Source of the DNA: RGIG995 sp045543655
GTDB lineage: Bacteria; Bacillota; Clostridia; Oscillospirales; UBA644
Direction of reading: 5' to 3'
NCBI GenBank assembly: GCA_045543655.1
Contig: JAZPXN010000008.1
Coordinates: 11,925-75,924 of the forward strand
Length of the DNA stretch: 64,000 bases
This document shows positions 25,631 through 34,553 of this stretch, piece after piece; the first letter of the stretch is position 1; every line of letters starts with the position of its first letter. The notes beneath the pieces are model-generated. The model saw nothing but the letters and a program-made list of their open reading frames with translations, had not been told where the DNA came from and did not search any database. A program made the position numbers and the translations under genes.

Positions 25631-25659
25631 ATTATACAGCAGTCTTCTCTTTTTTGCAA
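25631..25659 (-). promoter_or_regulatory. Promoter of the IMPase-GH43 operon
   Basis: TTGCAA and TATAAT with 17-bp spacing, about 30 bases before the start. Confidence 0.7.
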
Positions 25660-25672
25660 TAGGAATTGTTGC

Positions 25673-26191
25673 TTAATCCTTGTCCTTTTGTTGCAAAATC
25701 CAGTCGTTCCTCGTCAATTGCATATCGCAGGTGCCGCCCCCCTTCCGGGTACGGCGGAAGCCGGCGGCGGTAAATCCCTTGACGGCGGCGGGATTGGCGG
25801 TGGAAAGGGTAACGTGGAGGGAATCGATCCTCTGTCCGAAGGCTCGTTCGGCCAACAGACGCAGGGCGGGGGCGCAATACCCCTTGCGGCGGTGCCGGGC
25901 CAGCAGAATGATGCCCACGTTATGCTTCCCCCCGTCGAAAAACCAGGAGATCTCTCCTACGGGGGTGCGGCCGTCGGCGATGACGGCGTAGAAATTGTCC
26001 GGTTCCCGGTCCATCCAGAAATCGTACCACAGGGCCCACGTTCCCCGGGGAAAATCGATGCATCCCGTTTCGGGGTGATAATCGGGGGAGGGATCCTTGA
26101 AGCGGTTGAAGGCCATGGTTTCGGGATCGGAGAGCAATTGCTCCCGGAAGAGCAATTCGTTATATTGAGGCAGATACAGTCGCAGTTCCAT
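25673..26191 (-). CDS. GNAT-family N-acetyltransferase
   Basis: A 172-residue acyl-CoA-dependent acetyltransferase. GIILLARHRRKGYCAPALRLL is the acetyl-CoA-binding motif A region (R/Q-x-x-G-x-G/A type: RHRRKGYC) and NPAAVKGFTAAGFRRT the typical C-terminal strand. Target unknown; relatives of this shape acetylate ribosomal protein or small-molecule amines. The start overlaps the addA stop by one base (TAATG), so it is coupled to the addBA operon. Confidence 0.8.
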   Translation of the reverse strand: MELRLYLPQYNELLFREQLLSDPETMAFNRFKDPSPDYHPETGCIDFPRGTWALWYDFWMDREPDNFYAVIADGRTPVGEISWFFDGGKHNVGIILLARHRRKGYCAPALRLLAERAFGQRIDSLHVTLSTANPAAVKGFTAAGFRRTRKGGGTCDMQLTRNDWILQQKDKD

Positions 26192-29100
26192 TACATTTCC
26201 TCTTCCTTGACGACGATCTCCTTGCCCAGCCGGAAGGACCAGATGCGGCATCCGATCACCGGCTTATCGTAAAGGCGGCGAACGGCGGCGGCGTAGAGAT
26301 TCAGCTGGCGGGAATACCGTTCCAATAATTCTTCTTCGGTGGCGCGGTCGGATTTGAAATCGACGATCAGGTAGCCTGCTTCGGTCTCGCAAAGAAGATC
26401 GATGGCCCCCTGCATCAGCATTTCCCCCTCCTCTCCGGGGTTGCCGGAATAATAGGAAACGGGGATCTTGCAGACGAAGCGCACCTCTCGGCGGTATCCC
26501 AGGGAGCGGCGCAGGGTCTCCATTAGGCTTCCCTGCAGGAATTTTTCCAGCATTTTGGGGTCAACTGCCTTGGCCGAGGCTTCGGTCAGATGGCCTTGGG
26601 CTACGAGGCGCCCGATCTCTTCCTCGACCGGCTTTTCGAAATCCGCAAACTGGCAGTAGGTGTGGATGGCCGTCCCCGCTTCGGCGCCGGTCAGGGCGTT
26701 TTCGTCGAGAAATTTCGGACGGGAAAGGGGCGGCTCCTGAATCAGCAGGGCGCTGTCCGGATCGGCGGGGGATTTTGCAATCTCGGTCACCGAAACCTTG
26801 GCCGGCACGGTGGAGAGATGCCCGTTATAGCGGTGGGTAAAGCGGCGATTCAGCTCTTCGGCCGACAGTCCGCACCGGATGGCGTCGGTCTTTTTTACCG
26901 GCTCCACCGTCTCCGGAACTCCTGCAAAGCAGACCCGTAGCGGGCACTCTGCCGTCTCCGGGGCCAGCCAGGGCGACCGAAGTACGCCGGCGTCGGGATG
27001 AGCCACGGTGCGGTCGAAGATCGGGGTGCGGTAGCTGTTGGTCTCCAGCCGGTCGATATACCGGACGGTGCCCTTTTCGCTGTGAAGACCGTGCTCGGCC
27101 AGCTTTGAAAGATCGGCGTTGCATCGGCAGATCAGCGTCAGCCGATCCCGCGCCCGGGTGAGGGCTACGTACAATATCCGCAGCTCCTCCGCCACGTCCG
27201 ACCGGTCGGCCCGTTGAATGATCAGCTCCCGCATCAGGGTGGAATATTCGGCGGTCTCGCTTTCGTTTTTCACCTTGGAGGCCACGCCGTATTCGGTGTC
27301 CACCCGGACCTTGTCGGTATCGTTTTTGAAGGGGCGCTCGATCTCCGGCAGAATGCACCAGGCGTATTCCAGCCCCTTGGATTTGTGGATGGTGGTCAGA
27401 CGGACGAATTTCCCCTCGGGGGCGGCGCCGGTCTCCCGCACGTTGTCCGAATCCTTGGCGCGCCGGGCAAATTCCAGAAATCCGAACAATCCGTCGCTGC
27501 GGGAATAGCGGCAGGCGAAGGAATAGAATTTCATCAGATTGTTCCGGGCGGCGGGGTTTGCCGCCGATTCCAGCGCCAGATAATCGGTGCCGGTATAGAT
27601 CTGCCAGATCAGCTTTGGAATCGGCAGATTTTCCGCAAGAATCCGGTATTTTTCCAAGACCAGAAGGGCGTTCTTCGCTTCCTCGTCTTTTTCGGCGTAG
27701 CTCTTCAGCCCTTCGATCAGAGGCCGCTTCGGAGCGGCCAGCCGTGCCCTTGCCACCTGCTCGGAGGAGAGGGAAAAGACGCTCCCCGTCAGCGTCACGA
27801 ACAGGGCCAGATCGTCCCAGGGATCGTTGATGGCGTCCAGGAAGGCCAATACCCCGCAGACCTCCGGCGTATTCAGAAATTTTTCTCCGTCGGAGGATAG
27901 CAACGGGATGCCGCAGGCGCGGAATTCCTCCTCGTACAGCGGCGCAGACTTCGAGCTGCGCAGAAGGATCGCCACGTCGGAGTATTCCATGGGACGGGGT
28001 CCCTTCCGTTCCTTATCGTATACCGTGGCGCCTCCCTCCACCGCGTCCCGGATCAGCTTTGCGCAGAGCCGGGCTTCTCCCCGGTAATGCTCCTCGTTCA
28101 GCCGCCCGGCGGTGGGCAGAATCAGCAATTCCGCGTCGGGCTGCAGTTCTTCCTCCTTGGAGAGGGGAAGGTCTGCGGCAGGAGGAAGGGTCTGCTCGTA
28201 GGCGGGGGGATAGGGCAGGGCGTCGTCTTCCTCCCGACCGGGGAAGAGCATTTCGTCCTCTCCGTATTCGATGCCTCCCACGGTGGGCGTAAACAGCCCC
28301 CGGCAAAGGAAATTAACGTAATCCAGAATCCCTTTCCGGCTCCGGAAATTTTTATTCAGGGGGATGAGGCGGCAGGTTTCCTTTTTTCGCAGGAAATTGG
28401 CGGAATTGGCGCCCCGGAATCCGTAAATGCTCTGCTTTACGTCTCCTACGGCGAAGCAGTTTCCGTCGGACACCGCCCGGAAAAACAGATCCTGCAGGTC
28501 GTTGACGTCCTGATATTCGTCGATCAGCACCTCGTCGTAGGCCTGCCGCTCCGCAAGTCCCACGGGGGTGGGGGTGAATTCTCCGGTCTCGTGGGAATAA
28601 TCCGCCACCACCAGCCGCAACGCCAGCTGGGACAGCGACGAGAAGGAATAGGCCGAGCGGCGGTGCATTTCCTCCAGCACCTCGGACTGATAGGCCGTCA
28701 CCGCGTCGAACAAAAAGAGAAGGGCAGGCCTCATCTGGGCCAGATCCTCCTCGGACTGCTCCTTGGAAATATAGAAAAGATCCTTTTGCAGAAAAGCCTT
28801 CAGCCGGTTTCGGTATTCCCGGTAAAGATGAGCCTCCATGGGGGCGTCGGCTTTGACGGAGGGCGCCCGATCGAAGGTCGATCCCTTCACCCGGCGGACG
28901 ACCTCGTCCCAATCGTCGTTTTTCAGCGCCTCGAGGATGCTTCGCGTCAACTCCCGGTCTTCCTCCACCACGTTCCGACGGTTGTCCTCGTCAAAGACGC
29001 CGGAGGTAAGGACGGTGTCGAAGATCCGGTCGTATTCTTCCAAAATCGGCTCCAGAACGGCGCAGACGGCGCTGCACCACCCGTCGGCGTCGGTCAATCG

Positions 29101-29679
29101 GGTCTTTTGGCGCTCCAACCAGCGGTCGGCAAAGGGGATGGTCTCCAGCTTCCGGGCTACGGTCACGATGGCCTTTTCCATGTTTCCGCTGTCCAGGTCT
29201 CCGCCAAAGGCGCGGACGAAGGCGTCGAAGCCCGCCGGGAAATTCCGGTAATATTCTTCAATCTGCCGCTGAAGCACCGTCGATTGCAGAACCTTCAGCT
29301 CGGTCTCGTCGATGACGCTGAAATCCGGCGCAACGCCTACGTGCTGGAAATTGCGGCGCAGAAGATCCATCCCGTAGCTGTCGATGGTGCAGATTTTGGC
29401 CTTGTAAAGGGTCAGGGACTGACGGCGCAGATGGGCGTCCCCCGGCCTTGCGGCGGAGCGGGCGGCCAGCTCCCGGGCAATGCGTACCCGCATTTCTCCG
29501 GCGGCGGCGTTGGTAAAGGTCACGATCAGAAGCCGATCGATCCTTCCTCCCTCCTCCACGAATTTGCCCACCCGGGCGGAAAGAACGGCAGTCTTGCCGG
29601 AGCCTGCGGCGGCGGAGACGAGAATGTTCCCGCCCCGGGTCTCAATGGCTTTTTCCTGGGCTTTGGTCCAGCTTGGCAC
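26191..29679 (-). CDS. addA: ATP-dependent helicase/nuclease subunit A
   Basis: Large subunit of the AddAB double-strand-break resection enzyme, about 1162 residues. Walker A SAAAGSGKT (22-30), DEXX box DEYQDVNDLQ, GDVKQSIYGFRGA and TIHKSKGLEY of UvrD-type helicases, and a C-terminal RecB-like nuclease motif GYLIVDFKSD. It unwinds and degrades DNA ends up to Chi-like sites for RecA loading. The start is a GTG at 29679, ten bases from AAGGAG; a GTG at 29688 overlaps the addB stop but is too close to the ribosome site. Confidence 0.93.
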   Translation of the reverse strand: MPSWTKAQEKAIETRGGNILVSAAAGSGKTAVLSARVGKFVEEGGRIDRLLIVTFTNAAAGEMRVRIARELAARSAARPGDAHLRRQSLTLYKAKICTIDSYGMDLLRRNFQHVGVAPDFSVIDETELKVLQSTVLQRQIEEYYRNFPAGFDAFVRAFGGDLDSGNMEKAIVTVARKLETIPFADRWLERQKTRLTDADGWCSAVCAVLEPILEEYDRIFDTVLTSGVFDEDNRRNVVEEDRELTRSILEALKNDDWDEVVRRVKGSTFDRAPSVKADAPMEAHLYREYRNRLKAFLQKDLFYISKEQSEEDLAQMRPALLFLFDAVTAYQSEVLEEMHRRSAYSFSSLSQLALRLVVADYSHETGEFTPTPVGLAERQAYDEVLIDEYQDVNDLQDLFFRAVSDGNCFAVGDVKQSIYGFRGANSANFLRKKETCRLIPLNKNFRSRKGILDYVNFLCRGLFTPTVGGIEYGEDEMLFPGREEDDALPYPPAYEQTLPPAADLPLSKEEELQPDAELLILPTAGRLNEEHYRGEARLCAKLIRDAVEGGATVYDKERKGPRPMEYSDVAILLRSSKSAPLYEEEFRACGIPLLSSDGEKFLNTPEVCGVLAFLDAINDPWDDLALFVTLTGSVFSLSSEQVARARLAAPKRPLIEGLKSYAEKDEEAKNALLVLEKYRILAENLPIPKLIWQIYTGTDYLALESAANPAARNNLMKFYSFACRYSRSDGLFGFLEFARRAKDSDNVRETGAAPEGKFVRLTTIHKSKGLEYAWCILPEIERPFKNDTDKVRVDTEYGVASKVKNESETAEYSTLMRELIIQRADRSDVAEELRILYVALTRARDRLTLICRCNADLSKLAEHGLHSEKGTVRYIDRLETNSYRTPIFDRTVAHPDAGVLRSPWLAPETAECPLRVCFAGVPETVEPVKKTDAIRCGLSAEELNRRFTHRYNGHLSTVPAKVSVTEIAKSPADPDSALLIQEPPLSRPKFLDENALTGAEAGTAIHTYCQFADFEKPVEEEIGRLVAQGHLTEASAKAVDPKMLEKFLQGSLMETLRRSLGYRREVRFVCKIPVSYYSGNPGEEGEMLMQGAIDLLCETEAGYLIVDFKSDRATEEELLERYSRQLNLYAAAVRRLYDKPVIGCRIWSFRLGKEIVVKEEEM

Positions 29680-29684
29680 GGTCG

Positions 29685-32600
29685 TCACGCTCCTTCTCCG
29701 TCGGGTTTCGGGTTGGTCTTTTGATTGGATCTCTTCCCGCCCTTTTTCTCGGAAATCTTCTTTTCGGCCAGGGGGATCTCTTGAATCTCGGGGCGGTGGC
29801 AATAATCCTTCAGGTCGCACCGCTCGCAGCTATTGTAAAGGCTGCCGATCTTTTTGGGATTTTTGGCGGTCTGTCCCTGATGCAGGGCGTTGCCCATTTT
29901 CTTTAAAAGCTCGGTGATCTCTTCGAATTTCCGGCCGAATTCCTCGGCGGTCATCAGAAAACCGTCGCTGTTTTTCTTCAGCTTCAGGAATTTCCAGGTT
30001 TCCGTATCGTCCATGGCGGAGAGGATGGCGGGATCTTTCAGAAAAACGCCGGTTCTGGGGGTCTCGTCCTCCCATTGAAGCATCACCGTCTCCGGGTTCA
30101 GACTGCGCTTCCCCGCGGAGGTTTTGGGATTGGAGCCGATATACTGCACCCCGGCGGGCAGACTGGCTTGGCCGGGGAAGAGATTCTGCTGCAGGGCGTA
30201 AAGATACATCAGCATCTGGATATCAATGCCCTGCGCCACCAGATCGAAGGAGAATTTCTTCTCCCCGGTTTTGTAATCGACGACCCGGATATATTTCGTT
30301 CCGTCCTGCTCGTAGAGATCGATGCGGTCGACGACGCCGGTCATCGACAGCGTCCCCCGGTCGAGGGGAATCCGAATGGGATCGATGGAGTCGTCTCCCA
30401 CCCCTACCCCCTGCTCGAAGGCAAAGGGGCGGAATTTGGAATGCTCGAATTCCTTGCGGAACAGCTTTAAAAGCCGCTCGATCTTCTTCATCAAGGCTTC
30501 GAAATAGCTTTTAACGGTGGCGGGAGGCGTCTCGTCCCCGTAAAACTGCTTCAGCTTAGCCTCGCCAAAGGCCGAAACCCGCTGATGCAGTTCCTCGTCG
30601 GTGCAGTCCAGCCCCTCGGCGATGATCGCTTCCAGGGCTTCGTGGACGATATTTCCCCGGTTTGCCGGATCCAGCTCCGCCTTCCTCCAAGGGGAAACCT
30701 CGATGCCGTACCGCAGGAAATAGGCGTATTGGCATTGATGATATTTGTCGGCACGGGAGGCGGAGACGTAGAGATCGTCGGCGTAGATTTTCCGGGCGGT
30801 CTGGGGAGTCAGAGCTGACTCCTCCCGTCGGGTCAGCAGCTCCGCGTATCCTTCCCGTTCCTTGAAATAATCCCCCAGCTCTTCTACCGGAGTGCGGGTG
30901 TGGAGGGCAAAGGCTGCCCGCTCGCTCTGAATCCGCCGGGCAAGCAATTCGGGGTCGTCGGCCCGGAAGGATTCTTCCTTCAGGCCGGGGAAGATCTCCC
31001 GCATCCGATGCACCACGGCGGAGGGCGCCGCTTCTCCGCCGATGACGGCGGCGTAGGACAGATACAGCTCCTCCCGGGGGGCGGTGAGGGAGAGATAAAT
31101 ATAGAACATTTCGTGGCGGATCTTATCGTCGGTGGTCTCTCCGATCTCGAAGTCGGCCAGCTCCTCCCGATCCTTGTCGGTCAAAAGCCGGTTGTCGTCG
31201 ATATTCCGGGGGAAAACCCCTTCGTTCAGCCCCAGGATAAACACGCACCGGGGGGAGATCATAGGCAGCGTCTCGGGAGACCCGGCGGTGACCTCGTCAA
31301 GGGAGGTGGGAAGGATGGCCACGTCGTGGGTGTCGATGACGGCGAAGAACAGGTCCCGGTATTCCTTCAGGGATACGGGATCGGCTCCGGCGGTCAGCAC
31401 CATTTCGTCCAGGGCCAGGATCAGCTGCTCGTAGACCTTCCGTTGACGGGCGGCCAGCTCGTATTCGCCGAACCGGCGGTATCTTTCCGAATTCTGCTCC
31501 AGAATCCCCGCCACGTTCAGCTCCTCTAAGGTCTCGTAAAGGGCGGTGGAAATGCCGCGAACGTCGGCGTTCCGGGTTTTTTGCTTGAACCGCTCTGCCG
31601 TGCCGATCACCTTCCGACGGACGGCTTCGGCACCCTCCCGCATCCGGAGATCCTCTTCGGTTTCTTTTTCCACGTAGCCGCCGATGGGACGGGTGAAAGG
31701 GGTCTCGAACCGGTTGTAGCGCACCGTCCACACGTCCACGTACCGCTCAAACCAGGAGGCCTGCTCGGGAGTGCAGACGAATCCGCTCTTCACGAAGGAC
31801 ACCACCGCATCCCGGGAATATCCCTCCGCCGCCATGGAAAAAAGGGAGGCGATCATGGGGATGGGATTGCGCTGGCGAAGGGGCGTTTTGCGGTGGTAAA
31901 ACAGGGGAATATCGTATTGGCTGAAAACCGGGTCGAGTACCCCGGCGTAATCCTCCAGCGACCGGACGATGAGGGTGAAATCCGAATAACGGTAGCCCTC
32001 GTCCCGGACCTTCCGGGCAATGACCGAGGCGGCGTATTCCGCTTCGTCAAAGCGGTCGGAGCCCCGGTAAAGGTGAATCCGTTCCGGCGCTTCTCTGCTG
32101 ATTTTTCCGGCAGGATCGGCGTATTCTCCCTCCAGAAGGGCAAATTCCTCCGAGGAAAAGGAGGCCTTTTCCTGCAGATTGATAATCCGGCATTCTTCCC
32201 CCTCCCGGCGGCAATAGGCCGTAAGCTTTTTCGCTTCCTCCGCCGAATCCGCCGTAGGGCCGGCCTTTTCGGGATCGACGGTGTCGGTGGGAAGGATCAC
32301 CGTCACGTCAGCGCCGTTTTTCACCATCTGCAGAAGGATCTTCCGTTCCCGGTTGTAAAAGGTGCGGAAATTGACGGCGTAGACCGCCTCGTTTTCAAAA
32401 TCTCCCGTAGATTCCAGCAGATCTCTCAGCCGGGCGGGGGCGTCCTCCGGGTCGAAATACCCTTCGGAAAGATACCCCTCGTAGACCTGGCGGATCATGG
32501 CCAGATCCAGCAATTTCCCGTTTTTCGTCTTCCGGGCGGTGTCCATCAGATCGTCGGCGGAGATGCCGGCGGCCTTCATCTCCTTGATGGCGCCCAGCAC

Positions 32601-32963
32601 CAGGGCCAGGAATCGGGGATTCCGGTAATCCGGCGGATAATATTGCAGGGACGGCGATACGGCGTCGAAGGCCTTTTTCAGAAGAACGGTTTTTCCCCCT
32701 TCCCCCAAAAACCGGGCGGGGACGCCGTATTCCGCAAATTTCGTCCGGGCCAGGGATTTCAAAGAGGTCACGTTCAGGTGCCGGGAGCGTTTTTCGCCGA
32801 TCCGGTCGAGGAAATACCGCTCCGTGGCCACCGTATATTGGTCGGGCACGATGACCGTCACGGTCTGATTTTCTCCGTTCCGGTCGATGCGGCGGCAGAT
32901 CTCTTCGGCGGCGTAGGCGGTCTTTGAACAGCCTACCCGGCCCAGAATCAACGTCAGAGGCAT
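29685..32963 (-). CDS. addB: ATP-dependent nuclease subunit B
   Basis: AddB/RexB subunit, 1092 residues. N-terminal Walker-like GRVGCSKT (8-15; the usual Gly-Ser before Lys is Cys-Ser), C-terminal RecB-family nuclease with VVDYKTG, and the cysteines of the iron-sulfur staple: one in YHQCQYAYFLRYG, three in CERCDLKDYC. Works with AddA in recombinational repair. It is followed directly by addA with overlapping stop and start. Confidence 0.93.
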   Translation of the reverse strand: MPLTLILGRVGCSKTAYAAEEICRRIDRNGENQTVTVIVPDQYTVATERYFLDRIGEKRSRHLNVTSLKSLARTKFAEYGVPARFLGEGGKTVLLKKAFDAVSPSLQYYPPDYRNPRFLALVLGAIKEMKAAGISADDLMDTARKTKNGKLLDLAMIRQVYEGYLSEGYFDPEDAPARLRDLLESTGDFENEAVYAVNFRTFYNRERKILLQMVKNGADVTVILPTDTVDPEKAGPTADSAEEAKKLTAYCRREGEECRIINLQEKASFSSEEFALLEGEYADPAGKISREAPERIHLYRGSDRFDEAEYAASVIARKVRDEGYRYSDFTLIVRSLEDYAGVLDPVFSQYDIPLFYHRKTPLRQRNPIPMIASLFSMAAEGYSRDAVVSFVKSGFVCTPEQASWFERYVDVWTVRYNRFETPFTRPIGGYVEKETEEDLRMREGAEAVRRKVIGTAERFKQKTRNADVRGISTALYETLEELNVAGILEQNSERYRRFGEYELAARQRKVYEQLILALDEMVLTAGADPVSLKEYRDLFFAVIDTHDVAILPTSLDEVTAGSPETLPMISPRCVFILGLNEGVFPRNIDDNRLLTDKDREELADFEIGETTDDKIRHEMFYIYLSLTAPREELYLSYAAVIGGEAAPSAVVHRMREIFPGLKEESFRADDPELLARRIQSERAAFALHTRTPVEELGDYFKEREGYAELLTRREESALTPQTARKIYADDLYVSASRADKYHQCQYAYFLRYGIEVSPWRKAELDPANRGNIVHEALEAIIAEGLDCTDEELHQRVSAFGEAKLKQFYGDETPPATVKSYFEALMKKIERLLKLFRKEFEHSKFRPFAFEQGVGVGDDSIDPIRIPLDRGTLSMTGVVDRIDLYEQDGTKYIRVVDYKTGEKKFSFDLVAQGIDIQMLMYLYALQQNLFPGQASLPAGVQYIGSNPKTSAGKRSLNPETVMLQWEDETPRTGVFLKDPAILSAMDDTETWKFLKLKKNSDGFLMTAEEFGRKFEEITELLKKMGNALHQGQTAKNPKKIGSLYNSCERCDLKDYCHRPEIQEIPLAEKKISEKKGGKRSNQKTNPKPDGEGA

Positions 32964-32977
32964 ACTTCACGTTCCTT

Positions 32978-33169
32978 TCATCCGGGCAATTGCCGGAATA
33001 GGTTCCAGATCATCCAGCTTGCGAAAAATCCGCAGAATAAGCCGAATTTCCATCGTTTCAAGGTCTTGCTTTCCCGCTTCCCCATGCGGTCGAGAGCGTA
33101 GCCGCATATCAGAAGCGCTCCTTCCGCGCCCCCCGTAAGCAGGGTCAGAATCAAAAATACCGTTTCCAT
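32978..33169 (-). CDS. Small membrane protein upstream of addB
   Basis: A 63-residue protein with two hydrophobic stretches (FLILTLLTGGAEGALLICGYAL and FGLFCGFFASWMIWNLF) separated by a basic loop RMGKRESKTLKRWK. GGAGGG precedes the ATG. It lies between the DUF2752 gene and addB with short gaps, in the same operon. I do not recognise a family; the topology is a simple helical hairpin. Confidence 0.6.
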   Translation of the reverse strand: METVFLILTLLTGGAEGALLICGYALDRMGKRESKTLKRWKFGLFCGFFASWMIWNLFRQLPG

Positions 33170-33181
33170 TTCCGCCCTCCC

Positions 33182-33511
33182 TTACAGCCACGAGAGCAGA
33201 TATTCCGCAAAGGATTTCTCCCGTCCCGTCACCGTGACGAAGAGATCCTGCAGCGCAACCAGCAGAAAGCCGGGGAACAGAATTCCGCAGAAGACGGCGT
33301 TCATCTCCCACGCCCCCGCAAGATCTCCGTGCATCAGAAGACTCATGGCCCGGGTGACGCCGCAGCCGGGGCATTGCAGCCCCACGAGGGTGGAGGGACA
33401 GCGGAAAAATCCCCCTTCCACCGCCCCGTAGGGGATCAGGGCGAAGGCCAGAAGAAGCAGGAGATAAATAAGGATCCGCAAAATGCGGAAATAAACCTTC
33501 TTCTTTTGCAT
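33182..33511 (-). CDS. DUF2752 membrane protein
   Basis: A 109-residue membrane protein with the DUF2752 signature C-P-S-T-L-V-G-L-Q-C-P-G-C-G-V-T-R-A followed by LMHGDLAGAWEMN. The cysteines and the TRA/HGD motifs are the family's conserved residues; biochemical role is unknown. Start at 33511 with GGGAGG upstream rather than a longer reading that runs into the sigG leader. First gene of the minus-strand operon that continues to addB-addA, and divergent from sigG. Confidence 0.82.
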   Translation of the reverse strand: MQKKKVYFRILRILIYLLLLLAFALIPYGAVEGGFFRCPSTLVGLQCPGCGVTRAMSLLMHGDLAGAWEMNAVFCGILFPGFLLVALQDLFVTVTGREKSFAEYLLSWL

Positions 33512-33526
33512 AAAACCTCCCGTGGA

Positions 33527-33541
33527 AACAAATACTTTGTT
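33527..33541. promoter_or_regulatory. Palindrome in the sigG/DUF2752 divergent gap
   Basis: AACAAATACTTTGTT is a perfect 6-bp inverted repeat around TAC in a gap of only 50 bp between divergent starts. It could be an operator; no clear sigma-A or sigma-F/G promoter boxes were found beside it. Confidence 0.35.
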
Positions 33542-33561
33542 CAAAGGGGGATGAAGCATCC

Positions 33562-34332
33562 GTGTTGAACAAAGTTGAGATCTGCGGCATCAATACGTCG
33601 GAGCTGACCGTATTGAACGAGGAAGAAAAAACCGCCCTGCTCCGCCGCATCAAGGAGGGGGACGAAGGAGCCCGGACGGCCTTCGTTCAGGGCAATTTAA
33701 AACTGGTGCTGAGCGTGGTTCAGCGCTTCACCAACCGGGGGGAAGACCCCGACGATCTGTTTCAGATCGGCTGTATCGGCTTGATCAAGGCGGTGGATAA
33801 TTTCGATCTGTCCCAGGACGTGCGGTTTTCCACCTACGCCGTGCCCATGATCATCGGCGAGATCCGCCGGTATCTGCGGGATAACAATTCCATCCGGGTC
33901 TCCCGCTCGATGCGGGATACGGCCTACAAGGCCTTAGGGGCCAAGGAGCGGCTGACCGCCCAATGGAACCGGGAGCCGACCGTCGAGGAAATCTCCTCGG
34001 AGCTGGGAATGCGCCGGGAAGAGGTGGTGGTGGCCCTGGAGGCCATCGTGGATCCCGTATCTCTCTTCGATTCGGTCTATAACGACGACAGTGACACCAT
34101 CTATCTTATGGATCAGGTGCGGGACGTGCGGGAGACCGAATCCAACTGGGTGGAGGAGATCTCCCTGCGGCAGGCCATTTCTCAATTATCCGATCGGGAA
34201 AAGAGAATCTTGGCTCTGCGGTTTTATTCCGGCAAGACCCAGACCGAGGTGGCCGCCGAAATCGGCATTTCCCAGGCACAGGTTTCCCGGCTGGAGAAAA
34301 ACGCCCTGAACGAGATTAAAAAATATTTGTAG
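33562..34332 (+). CDS. sigG: RNA polymerase sporulation sigma factor G
   Basis: Forespore-specific sigma factor, 256 residues. The N-terminal KVEICGINTSELTVL block is the hallmark of SigG, followed by region 2 (DPDDLFQIGCIGLIKAVDNFDLSQDVRFSTYAVPMIIGEIRRYLRDNN), region 3 and region 4 (KTQTEVAAEIGISQAQVSRLEK). Start is a GTG at 33562 behind AAAGGGGG. It directs late forespore genes in endospore formation. spoIIGA and sigE, its usual neighbours, are not in the adjoining sequence; instead it is divergent from DUF2752. Confidence 0.93.
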   Translation: MLNKVEICGINTSELTVLNEEEKTALLRRIKEGDEGARTAFVQGNLKLVLSVVQRFTNRGEDPDDLFQIGCIGLIKAVDNFDLSQDVRFSTYAVPMIIGEIRRYLRDNNSIRVSRSMRDTAYKALGAKERLTAQWNREPTVEEISSELGMRREEVVVALEAIVDPVSLFDSVYNDDSDTIYLMDQVRDVRETESNWVEEISLRQAISQLSDREKRILALRFYSGKTQTEVAAEIGISQAQVSRLEKNALNEIKKYL

Positions 34333-34338
34333 CAACGG

Positions 34339-34386
34339 CCGTTTCCGAGGAAGAGTTATTCTCCGTCCCCTTCGGAAACGGTTTTC
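34339..34386 (+). terminator. sigG terminator overlapping the end of the convergent gene
   Basis: CCGTTTCCGA / TCGGAAACGG stem with a long loop and TTTTCC; the loop contains the stop of the minus-strand small gene. Confidence 0.6.
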
Positions 34387-34553
34387 CGTTCCTTCTTTTT
34401 TTCCTCCCGCAGAGCGGCGGAGCGAAACCGGAGGGCAATCACCGTTGCGGTAAGACCGCAGATCAGCGCCACCGTTACCGCGCCCACCGCAAAAATGGCC
34501 GTTGCGGAATCCCCTTGGGAAAAGGGGGATACGATCACGTCGAGATAATTCAT
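34356..34553 (-). CDS. Small single-pass membrane protein coupled to the MFS gene
   Basis: A 65-residue protein with one hydrophobic helix (TAIFAVGAVTVALICGLTATVIAL) and a highly charged C-terminal tail (REEKKKERKTVSEGDGE). Its ATG overlaps the stop of the MFS transporter (ATGA), so the two are translated together. It may be an accessory subunit of that transporter; I recognise no family. Confidence 0.6.
   Translation of the reverse strand: MNYLDVIVSPFSQGDSATAIFAVGAVTVALICGLTATVIALRFRSAALREEKKKERKTVSEGDGE

Noticed and set aside
33550..33562. Sigma-F/G type promoter before sigG
   Set aside because: No convincing GNATA / CATANTA pair in the 50-bp gap, so no promoter was called.
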